DNA of 64,000 nt from Natrialba aegyptia DSM 13077 (GTDB lineage: Archaea; Halobacteriota; Halobacteria; Halobacteriales; Natrialbaceae): NCBI RefSeq assembly GCF_000337535.1, contig NZ_AOIP01000007.1, positions 1-64,000 of the forward strand, written 5' to 3'. Shown here one piece after another: positions 47,052 to 54,712 of this stretch. Below the pieces are notes generated by a model. It was not told where the DNA came from, did not search any database, and was given only the letters and a program-made list of their open reading frames with translations. Made by a program: the position numbers and the translations under genes. Each line of letters starts with the position of its first letter. Position 1 is the first letter of the stretch.

Positions 47052-47285
47052 ATGCACACCTGTCGTAACTGCAACCAGTCGTTCCAGACTGAACTCGCAC
47101 TCGAACTTCATCGCGACACCTGTCAGGACGGACAACTGTTCTGTCAGGTCTGTGGCGACCGTTTTCGAGAAGCCGACGCCACACAGGACGGGTGGCACTA
47201 CGAGTGCCCGAACGAGAACTGCGACGGCGACGGCCTCCAACAGGATCTCTACCGCGTCGAAGACGTCCGCGCCGCGACGCACTGA
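47052..47285 (+). CDS. small protein with C2H2-like and CxxC zinc fingers
   Basis: A 77-residue protein with CRNCNQSFQTELALELHRDTC (a C2H2/C2HC-like finger), then FCQVCGDRF and YECPNENCDG, giving two further cysteine pairs. It could hold two zinc ions. The ATG at 47052 puts MHTCRNC first; a GTG at 47025 is possible. An AATAAAAATA box lies 40-48 bases before the ATG. Nucleic-acid binding is inferred from the fingers only. Confidence 0.85.
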   Translation: MHTCRNCNQSFQTELALELHRDTCQDGQLFCQVCGDRFREADATQDGWHYECPNENCDGDGLQQDLYRVEDVRAATH

Positions 47286-48844
47286 ACTCGGCCTCGTCTA
47301 GCACAGGCTACCCCGTTCTCTTCCTGTAGTCCTCGAGTGCTCCCCCGCTTGAGTTCTCTGTTTCAGTTCTCCACTCTACTTCTTCGCACGCGGTTATGGC
47401 GGGAACCGTATTGGTATAGCGATATTAGATTTATTAGATCGAAATCACACACCATAAACATAACATGACTACCAAGAATCGTTGTATCACTACGTACTAG
47501 CGCCCGATTGCGACCGTCGTTTACCGTCGCCGACTGATCCGACACCTCCTCGCCGATCCGGTATTCACCCTCGAATCTACGGGTCGGAAGACAGCACACC
47601 AATAGATACCGGAAGATCCGTCTCGATTTCCGAGTTCACCTGCAGTCTCCCGTCGTGTTCGGAGCTGTTCTCGAGGCCAGTAACGCTGGCTCGAACGGGG
47701 CATCAGTTGCCCTCGTTGTAGTCGACGCTCGAATTTGACGACACCTGTACTGTCGGTGTGGTTTCGCCACCTGAATTCCTCGCAAGGTATCGGTCTTCAA
47801 TCCGGCTGTCGACCGAGGACGATCTCCCGCCTTCGGCAACGGTCCACAACGGTCTGTGTCCGGTCTCCGCATCGAACTCGGGCGGTCCGTTCTCGCCATC
47901 GCTGTCCCAGTATTCCGAGGCGCCATTGCTTCCCGCACCGATCCAGTTCGACTACGGCACCGTCCGTTGCCGCTCTGTCTCTCCTCGCGGAATCACCACC
48001 CTAACTGACTATGGCTGTCGATCGCGACGAATTCGAACCCATACTGAACTCGCGGATGAGTGTCTCGCACTGCCAGCCAGGGACTATCGTGACTTGTACG
48101 GTTCACCGCCGTACAAACGAACTGTGGACACTCTAATCGGCCGCCTCGTTCGGTCTTCGTTTTTCTATTCGTTCGGTGCTTCATCCGCTCACATACGTCT
48201 CACAGGTCCGTCTTCCGCTCTTTCTCACTCCTGAACCACTGGTCGTCCTTGGCCACACGCTGCCGTGTCTCCCGGTCTCGTTCTCGATTCGAGAGCGTCG
48301 CAAGCCGAACCGGTCTGGTGCACTACTCGCACCGGCAGCCCCGCCCGAAAGAATCGATGCCAGTCGATGCGAACCGTCCTCTCTATATTGTCCCCTCCCT
48401 TTCGATTGTGCCGTCCCGACAAACTAGAAAAGCGAGGCAGTCGTCTTCCGCTGATTCACCTTCGCCTCTCTTGTTTTCCACTCGAATGGATTGGCCTCCA
48501 TTCCACACCGTCCAAACCGTGCATATCGATCTGCTCGCTATCGTTCGGCTGAGTCTCGATCGAGACTCCCGAGTGCATTCAACCGAGCGATTCTGACTCC
48601 GCCATCGAGTTCGTCTTTCTCAGTTGCCAACACCGGGTTGTTCTCTTCGCTCTCGAACAGTATTAATATCCGAATACATAGCACCTCCACTGAAGGACTT
48701 GTATCTTGATTTATGCCCCGTTAGATATCCTAATCCTAATTGGTGTCACCATAATTGCGACACTAGTGGTATCAATAGATGAGATAAGCTCACTTAGCTC
48801 GAATAATGGGAATATTGAATATCACGGCGTGTGATAACCATCGT
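47286..48844. other. 1.56 kb gene-free, pyrimidine-rich region
   Basis: No frame here has the acidic composition or GC-rich third positions of the neighbouring genes, and I recognise no protein similarity. The plus strand is clearly richer in C and T than in purines over most of the length (for example 48120-48240), and GC is lower than in the genes. Near the right end is an inverted repeat GGTGTC (48742-48747) with GACAC (48758-48762). It lies immediately upstream of the DUF5805-integrase pair. It may be decayed coding DNA, or hold an attachment site; neither is proven. Confidence 0.6.
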
Positions 48845-49243
48845 ATGAGCGATTCGGCCGATACATCTAGAAAATCTGTTAAGACATACGTCCCAGCATA
48901 TCAGAAAGACGAATGGCAATCTCACGCCGACGAACTCGGTATGAGTCAGAGCGAGTTCGTTCGGACGATGGTCCAGGCCGGTCGAAAGGGCCTCGAACCC
49001 GCAATAGCGGAACCCGAATCTCCGGGGTCAAACCCTGGGGGTAACGGACTCGAAACACAGGTCCTCGAATTACTGTCAGCTGACACGTATTCGTGGGACG
49101 AACTCCTCGAAGCAGTCAGCGACGACATCGAGTCACGACTCGACGAGACGCTCGAGCAACTGCAGGCGGACAACCGCATTCGATACAGCGGCCGCCACGG
49201 CGGCTACACGACGACTGGCGACGGTGGTAGTGATGGCAACTGA
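48845..49243 (+). CDS. DUF5805-like protein upstream of integrase
   Basis: A 132-residue protein. Residues 8-45 (SRKSVKTYVPAYQKDEWQSHADELGMSQSEFVRTMVQAGRKGL) resemble a ribbon-helix-helix DNA-binding region; residues 75-120 (VLELLSADTYSWDELLEAVSDDIESRLDETLEQLQADNRI) form a winged-helix-like end. I recall this family as DUF5805, commonly paired with a tyrosine recombinase. Start 48845 is preferred over 48806. It overlaps the recombinase gene by 11 bases, so the two are translationally coupled, and may regulate or assist it. Confidence 0.88.
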   Translation: MSDSADTSRKSVKTYVPAYQKDEWQSHADELGMSQSEFVRTMVQAGRKGLEPAIAEPESPGSNPGGNGLETQVLELLSADTYSWDELLEAVSDDIESRLDETLEQLQADNRIRYSGRHGGYTTTGDGGSDGN

Positions 49244-50270
49244 GGGTGCCGAGGACGTGGATGCCCCGATCGCGTACTTCCTCGACGATCAGCGCTACCA
49301 TGGGAAGAGCGAACGGACGCTCGAGGCCTACGAGCGCGTCCTTCGTGAATTCGAGTTATTCGTCGAACAGGAGTTCGAGGCGATTGAGACCATTGGGGAG
49401 GCAGACCGGCGGGCCTGTATGGCCTGGATCCACTCCCTTCGCGGCCAGTTCGAATCGAGTACCATCGCGACGTATGCGTCCTATCTCAACCGCTTTTACG
49501 ACTATATGACCCGCATCGGTGCGTTTGACGAGAATCCAATGGCACTCGTCATGGAGGAACTGTCCGAATCTATCGATACGAACCCGACCAGACGCGAACT
49601 CTCCATCAGCGATATGCAGGCGTTCGTCGCCTCGATCGTGCATCCGCTCGAGCGAGCCGTCGTTGTCATGCTGCTAAAGACGGGAATGCGCGTCGGCGAA
49701 CTCTGTAACCTCGATTTGCGAGATTTACACGGCGAGTTCAGCTCGCTCGAACTCGAGTGGACGCCTCGCGTTGAACTCGACCAGCGGCCGTCGTCGGTAT
49801 ATGTGTCTGCGGAGCCGGCACGCGGGACCGTGGTGAACGGCGAAGAGCGGACGGCCTCGAACAAGCGAAAGCGAGAGACCGTTATTCCGGTAGACACGGA
49901 GTTACAGGCCGTCTTGCGCGAGTGGTTGGCTATCCGCCCCGACCCGGTTTCACCGGCGAGGGCACTGTTTCTCGATACCGGTGAGACGTGGGGTGAGCGC
50001 TTGACGCCATCCGATGTGCGCTATATCGTCGAGAAACACGCTCGCGAACAGGGGTGGTACCGAACTGGCGGCGGAACGACCGAAAACGTCACGCCGCATT
50101 ACTTCCGGCACTTTTTCACGACCCACTTACGTGACCGGACGGGGGATCGCGGCATCGTTCAGTATCTCCGCGGTGACGTTGCCGGCGACGTGATCGACAC
50201 GTACACCCACAACTGGGGAGATCGTGTTCGAGAGACCTATCTCGACCATATTTACCGGGTAACGGTCTAG
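49233..50270 (+). CDS. tyrosine recombinase (XerC/D-like integrase)
   Basis: A 345-residue phage-integrase-family recombinase. Residues 1-110 are the SAM-like core-binding domain; the catalytic set is arginine in TGMRVGELC, the HxxR box TPHYFRHFFTTHL, and the nucleophile tyrosine in DTYTHNW. A sequence of about 40 residues between the first arginine and box II (SSLELEWTPRVELDQRPSSVYVS) is longer than in bacterial XerD. No flanking direct repeats marking an integrated element were seen, so a chromosomal Xer-type role is as likely as a mobile-element one. Confidence 0.92.
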   Translation: MATEGAEDVDAPIAYFLDDQRYHGKSERTLEAYERVLREFELFVEQEFEAIETIGEADRRACMAWIHSLRGQFESSTIATYASYLNRFYDYMTRIGAFDENPMALVMEELSESIDTNPTRRELSISDMQAFVASIVHPLERAVVVMLLKTGMRVGELCNLDLRDLHGEFSSLELEWTPRVELDQRPSSVYVSAEPARGTVVNGEERTASNKRKRETVIPVDTELQAVLREWLAIRPDPVSPARALFLDTGETWGERLTPSDVRYIVEKHAREQGWYRTGGGTTENVTPHYFRHFFTTHLRDRTGDRGIVQYLRGDVAGDVIDTYTHNWGDRVRETYLDHIYRVTV

Positions 50271-50754
50271 TTTCTGTCCGATGTGTCGGTACGAGTTCAG
50301 CGATCCACGTGATGTCGCTGTCTGTTCTCGGCCGGATAAATCACATTCCGATATATAGAAACCGGGAATTTCGACCCGCAGCGGTGGCTTGAATGCGAAT
50401 GGAATCCACTACTGCGCGGGTATTTGTCGGTAGTCGGCCTATGCTTGCAGTGACAGAGGAGCCATTGGCTCGAACTCTTCACCCAGTTGGTGTCGGTGGC
50501 TCCGCCGACAGTGTAGCGGACGATGGAGAATCGAACGGGGTTGAAGTGCATCGCCGGCCGGTATCTCCGTCTCGTGAACTGTGACGGGAACGCCGGTGGT
50601 TGGCATCTGTGTATGCGTGTGTGGATGTGGCTTGCGTGGTTACTCTACAATTCCTTTCCGGACGAATGCGCGGTGAGGATCGATACAGAATCCGAGGCGG
50701 TTTGGAAGGAACGAGTGCAGTCGCCTCGGCCTCAAGAGTCTCGGTTATCGACGG
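50271..50754. other. 484-base gap with capB debris
   Basis: No intact gene. It contains a decayed copy of part of capB (50535-50594), an inverted repeat GTCGGTGG/CCGCCGAC near 50490, and a TATATA box at 50354-50359. The rest is unassigned. Confidence 0.55.
50535..50594 (-). pseudogene. remnant of a capB/pgsB-like gene
   Basis: Translated on the minus strand, 50594-50535 reads G-V-P-V-T-V-H-E-T-E-I-P-A-G-D-A-L-Q-P-R. The intact capB next door has F-P-V-T-V-H-E-T-E-T-P-A-D-D-V-L-Q-S-L-L, about 14 of 19 matching, and the DNA also aligns over about 38 bases. The similarity fades and the frame breaks on both sides, so this is a vestige of a duplicated or recombined capB end. Confidence 0.6.
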
Positions 50755-52056
50755 TTAGTTGTCGGGAATCTCTACGGTTTTCGTCTGTTTGGGTGGTTCG
50801 GTGGATGCGCTGGGCGAAGCCGCCTCATCTGTGGGGGTCTGTCGGGGTTCGTCGCTCTGGTCTGCACTGTGCCACGTCTCGGCGGGGAGTTCGCGCTCCT
50901 CGATGGCGTCTTCGAGGTCGCGCATGAACGTCGCGACGGTGTTGCCCATGATGTAGACGGGACGTTCGTTCTCCAACAGCGATTGGAGCACGTCGTCGGC
51001 TGGCGTCTCCGTCTCGTGAACCGTGACGGGGAACGCCGCCTTCCGAGCGAACGCACTCGTCGTTCCGCCGGCGACGTGGACGCGATCGAAGACCGGGTCG
51101 TCCCGATCGTACAGGTCATTGAGGTAGTGCAGGAACGAAACTGATCGTCCCCGTCTGTCACCGCGGAGGTAAAGGAACGGCTCGATGCGGTCTATCGCCG
51201 GGTCTTTTGCGAAGAGTGCTTGGCGTATCATCTCCGTGCTCTGGACGTCGTTGACTTCCGCTGCGTTGTAGACGCGTCCGCCGGCGAGCTGTTGCCATTC
51301 GACGTCCATTTGGTTGCGATACACTGCGAGTTCGTCGTCCGTCAGCGGGACTTCGTCGATAGCCCGCAGGATTTCGTTGAGCGCGTATATCGACTCGATG
51401 CCGGGAATGTGTTCGTATTGTTCGGGGACTGTAACGTGGCTCACGGTCGCGTTTCGGCGGGCGATTTCGGTCTCGAGAAACTCCCGTATGTGTGGGTCCT
51501 GTTCGGCATTGATGACGTGGGTTCCTTCCGGGATTGCGCGGACCAACCCGCGAGCGACCTTGTACCGGTCGCTGCCGAGGGTCGACAGATGGTCCTCGCG
51601 AACGTTGCTCAGCACGACGACGTCGGGATCGACGAATCGATCGTTTACCATTCGGGTGGTATACGAGGTGATCGCCTGGTTTTCGACGACCAGTGCGTCG
51701 GCTGGCGTGTGCGAACGGATCTCCTGTTCGTTCTCGTAGAGCGTGACGCGGTGACCGCGAGAAATCGGGTGGGTCTCTCCCGAATGGATCGAGACCGGAC
51801 GGTTTCCGGTTACCTTCGCGAGCACGTCGTACTCCCTGTTATAGAGGATGTCGTAGACCCATCGGGTGAGACTCGATTTGCCGCGAGTTCCCGAGATCAC
51901 GATCTGCGTATCGATACCGTCGAGTCGACGGCTATGGCGTATCCCGCGAAGACACGCGTGTTTCACATCGCGTACTGCGTTTTCGATCGTGCGTACGATA
52001 TCCGTTGTGCGAGTTATACCGAGTGGAGAGCTTGCGTTTTCCTGTTTGTCGCTCAT
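50755..52056 (-). CDS. capB: poly-gamma-glutamate ligase CapB/PgsB
   Basis: A 433-residue Mur-ligase-like enzyme that joins glutamates by gamma-amide bonds at the membrane. The nucleotide loop is IVISGTRGKSSLTRWV (about residue 52), followed by NRPVSIHSG, ADALVVENQAI, and VVLSNVREDHLSTLG. The last 45 residues are a disordered S/T/P-rich tail. It overlaps the end of capC by 4 bases. CapB and CapC form the polymerase core; CapA, needed for transport in other species, is not seen next to them. Confidence 0.92.
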   Translation of the reverse strand: MSDKQENASSPLGITRTTDIVRTIENAVRDVKHACLRGIRHSRRLDGIDTQIVISGTRGKSSLTRWVYDILYNREYDVLAKVTGNRPVSIHSGETHPISRGHRVTLYENEQEIRSHTPADALVVENQAITSYTTRMVNDRFVDPDVVVLSNVREDHLSTLGSDRYKVARGLVRAIPEGTHVINAEQDPHIREFLETEIARRNATVSHVTVPEQYEHIPGIESIYALNEILRAIDEVPLTDDELAVYRNQMDVEWQQLAGGRVYNAAEVNDVQSTEMIRQALFAKDPAIDRIEPFLYLRGDRRGRSVSFLHYLNDLYDRDDPVFDRVHVAGGTTSAFARKAAFPVTVHETETPADDVLQSLLENERPVYIMGNTVATFMRDLEDAIEERELPAETWHSADQSDEPRQTPTDEAASPSASTEPPKQTKTVEIPDN

Positions 52057-53213
52057 GCGAGCACCTGTCTGGTGTGATAGTTGGCGATCGGTTGTCGACG
52101 CGTTTCGAGACGATGTGCACAGTAGATCCCGAGCAGAACGGCACCGAGCAGGACGGCGAATTCAATGGCGGATACCGTGGTTAGGATGCCGGTTCCCCGC
52201 GGCTCGACGAACGTTCTCGTCCCGGAGAGGAGCAGGGCGTAAAGCGCCGCTCCGAGAGCGGCCGATTCGAGGCGTTCAGCGGGTGCGACGCGGTGGATGT
52301 TGTACGCGCTAATTCCCGCGAGCAGGACCGTAAAGTAAAGCGCGAAGCCGACGCTGACGGGGACGACGGCCGCGACGAGAACGCCGTATAGCATCGTCGT
52401 AACAACACTGAGGCTCAGCAAGACGCGCCCGTAGATCAGGGTGACCGCGTTGATCGCGGTGATGGATGCGTAGACGACGACCACGCCGGCGAGGAACACG
52501 CCGAGCGTCCACGCGTTCGCGATCGAGAGGGCGACGAGAAGCGGAATCGCGATCAGTCCGCCGAGTCGGACACCCCACCGGGCGTGTGCTAGTTCGGAGA
52601 GGACGAGCCCGCCGAGGAACAAGCAGAGCATCCAGACCCGAGCGATCGTCGTCGTCGTGGGAACCGAACCGGCGACTGCGTTCCGATACTGAGCAATGTC
52701 GGAGGCCGGTGTAAAGAGGATGGACGTGAGGCTCGAGCGGAGGTGCGTGGCAAGCGTCGGCGAAACGAGCGCGGCCGCGATGGCCACTAATCCGACGAAC
52801 AGTCCGGCGCTCACGAGGAGATCGAGACGGCGATCCTCCGGATCGAGTTTGTGATAGTTATACGCGGCAATACCGGGTAAGATGGTCCCGGTGAACGCGA
52901 GTTCGACCGTGGAGCCGAGGATCGCCCACCGATTGAAAACGAGTGCGAGAGTCACCGGACCGAGCGCGCCGGCGGCGAGACTCACGAGCAGTAGTTGGCG
53001 GCCGTAAATCAGCGTGTGCCGTCGAATAAGACCGACCAGGCAGTACGCGAGAGTCGCCGTGACGAGGAATAGTGGTAGCGCTTCGAACGAATACAGCGAG
53101 TACACGGCGAGGAGTGGGACGACGATCACGCCGCCCATTCGGAGTCCTCGGTACTGTGTGACGCCGATACCGATCGCAATGCCGAGAATCGTAATTGCTG
53201 CTGCAACGATCAT
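52053..53213 (-). CDS. capC: poly-gamma-glutamate membrane protein CapC/PgsC, internally duplicated
   Basis: A 386-residue membrane protein with about ten helices, more than twice the length of bacterial PgsC (about 150). Two homologous halves are visible: RGLRMGGVIVVPLLAVYSL ... LIYGRQLLLVSL ... LPGIAAYNYHK in residues 20-125, and WGVRLGGLIAIPLLVALSI ... LIYGRVLLSLSV ... LAGISAYNIHR in residues 210-325. It is first in the operon with capB. The probable TATA-like element is near 53235, with a perfect 17-base palindrome further upstream. Confidence 0.9.
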   Translation of the reverse strand: MIVAAAITILGIAIGIGVTQYRGLRMGGVIVVPLLAVYSLYSFEALPLFLVTATLAYCLVGLIRRHTLIYGRQLLLVSLAAGALGPVTLALVFNRWAILGSTVELAFTGTILPGIAAYNYHKLDPEDRRLDLLVSAGLFVGLVAIAAALVSPTLATHLRSSLTSILFTPASDIAQYRNAVAGSVPTTTTIARVWMLCLFLGGLVLSELAHARWGVRLGGLIAIPLLVALSIANAWTLGVFLAGVVVVYASITAINAVTLIYGRVLLSLSVVTTMLYGVLVAAVVPVSVGFALYFTVLLAGISAYNIHRVAPAERLESAALGAALYALLLSGTRTFVEPRGTGILTTVSAIEFAVLLGAVLLGIYCAHRLETRRQPIANYHTRQVLA

Positions 53214-53272
53214 GTACTACGCTCCGTTCCGATTTTCGCAGATCTCTGCTCTCCAGTGTGGCTGTACCGAAG

Positions 53273-53289
53273 TTCGTACCCGGTACGAA
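53273..53289. promoter_or_regulatory. perfect inverted repeat upstream of capC
   Basis: TTCGTACC-C-GGTACGAA: two 8-base arms with one central base, about 60 bases before the capC start and 35 bases beyond its TATA-like element. The length and symmetry suit a dimeric regulator, possibly an activator. No matching site was noticed elsewhere in the window. Confidence 0.5.
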
Positions 53290-53650
53290 TCACCGTAGAT
53301 TTTGTCATACACGCAAGTGGAAAGTTGCGATGACATCATCTTAATACTTTATACCATGTTCTTTAGTTTTGTATTTTCAAAATAATTACTCTGGTGATAC
53401 TATTGGCTATAAGTAATAGTGATATCTGTTGGCATACTTCCTGGGAAGAAACAACGGGTAGAGCTATATTCTTAGATATCTGTTGTATAAACTCACCCCA
53501 ACGAGTATATCGTTCTCAAGAGCCATTTTATAAATTACATGTCAGAAACTACAGGTGGAACATGTGTGGTGGTTTATACCAGCCACTTCATTACCCATCT
53601 CTCAGTGATTTCACACCGTCGGGCACATCGAATGTTCCCGTTTCCGACGG
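53290..53650. other. AT-rich gap between capC and the HisG-like gene
   Basis: Markedly lower GC than the rest of the window (for example 53340-53420). It contains no supported gene; a 60-codon plus-strand frame near 53539 has none of the local coding properties. It may be foreign or regulatory DNA for the cap operon. Confidence 0.5.
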
Positions 53651-54583
53651 TTACCGTTCGACGCCGAGTTCAGTATCGAGATCACCGTTCAATAACGCGC
53701 GAACGTCCCGTACTGCGGTAGTTACTTCGGGAGTGCTCTCTAGCAGGACGGTTTCGCTCGGGAACAACTGTTCGCCGAGAAGCAGCCCGTGCTCGCGGGC
53801 GGTCGAACCCGTTACCGTCAGGTAGACGCCGACTCCGGTGTCGGCGATCGCCGCCTCCTCCTCGCGACCGTCGGCCGGATACCTGAACTCGACATCTTCG
53901 AGCGCGCTCGTCCCGAGGACGGCCCGGACGAGTCGCTCGTACCGCGGTTCGATACAGAGCGGGCCGTCGTACTCGGCGAGAAAGTTCCGGTCGAGCGACG
54001 TCGCAGACGGAACTGCTTCAGGACTGGCCATCAGCGTGTGATAGACGGTATCCCCGAGTCCGGTGACGACCTGCACGTCGGTATCCGCGGGATCGATCCG
54101 AGCGTTCACGTCGGCGATTCGGTCGAGCGGCTCGGGTCGGAGTTCGACGACTTCCTCCAGCACGAGATCGGCGCTGTCGAACCCGAGTGCGAACTCGTGG
54201 GTGCGAAGCGAGCGGAACGGTTCCTCGCGACCGACGAGTTGAATTGCGGTATCGTCGGTGGGCACGTCGAGACCGGCGGCGTCGTCGAGCGGGATCGTCA
54301 CGCTGTCGAAGACGATCCGACGGGGCTTTCCGGCGCGGGTGTCCCGAACGAGGGTGTATTCGGGTTCGGTCGGGTCGTCGACAGCGCTGTAGTCGGCGAG
54401 ACGATGGTAGACGTTTTCCTCCGCAGGATCGAGCGTTCCCTTGGTCAGGGCCTTTTCGTGGCGAAGCGTCGACGAAATCTCGTCTGCGAGGTCGGCGATA
54501 TCGAGTCGGCTCGCCAGGCGGTCGAGGACCGACTCGAGCGGTCGTCCTTTTCGAGGAACGGCGATCGGGATCGTCTCGCCCAT
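53651..54583 (-). CDS. divergent ATP phosphoribosyltransferase-like (HisG-fold) protein
   Basis: A 310-residue protein. The start IPIAVPRKGRPLESVLDRLASRL resembles the HisG opening (I-A-x-P-x-K-G-R-L), and VEFRYPADGREEEAAIADTGVGVYLTVTGSTAREHGLLLGEQLF resembles the HisG end of domain II (A-D-x-I-V-D-x-x-x-T-G-x-T-L-R-x-N-G-L). The middle is unlike HisG and lacks its usual PRPP loop, so catalysis is doubtful. A TTTATCC box near 54610 supports the start. It may be a regulator or a new enzyme of the same fold. Confidence 0.6.
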   Translation of the reverse strand: MGETIPIAVPRKGRPLESVLDRLASRLDIADLADEISSTLRHEKALTKGTLDPAEENVYHRLADYSAVDDPTEPEYTLVRDTRAGKPRRIVFDSVTIPLDDAAGLDVPTDDTAIQLVGREEPFRSLRTHEFALGFDSADLVLEEVVELRPEPLDRIADVNARIDPADTDVQVVTGLGDTVYHTLMASPEAVPSATSLDRNFLAEYDGPLCIEPRYERLVRAVLGTSALEDVEFRYPADGREEEAAIADTGVGVYLTVTGSTAREHGLLLGEQLFPSETVLLESTPEVTTAVRDVRALLNGDLDTELGVER

Positions 54584-54712
54584 CGACGAGTTCTCACCTG
54601 GCGAGGGATAAACGAGTTGCGTTTCGTGCGGTAGTTGTGTGGGTCCGTTTCGCAGGACGTTCGCTGTCGTCTCCCGTCACCCGAGGGATTGTCGAAATAC
54701 GGCGGTGGAGAC

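Noticed and set aside
47758-48234. A 158-codon plus-strand frame in the gene-poor region
   Set aside because: Serine/proline/arginine-rich, not acidic, no third-position GC bias, no promoter box and no recognisable domain.
47286-50754. An integrated mobile element bounded by attachment sites
   Set aside because: The recombinase and DUF5805 protein are present, but I found no direct repeats, tRNA target or further mobile genes; the pair can also be a resident chromosomal system.
53539-53721. A 60-codon frame in the AT-rich gap beside the cap operon
   Set aside because: Overlaps the end of the HisG-like gene and is basic and unlike local coding sequence.
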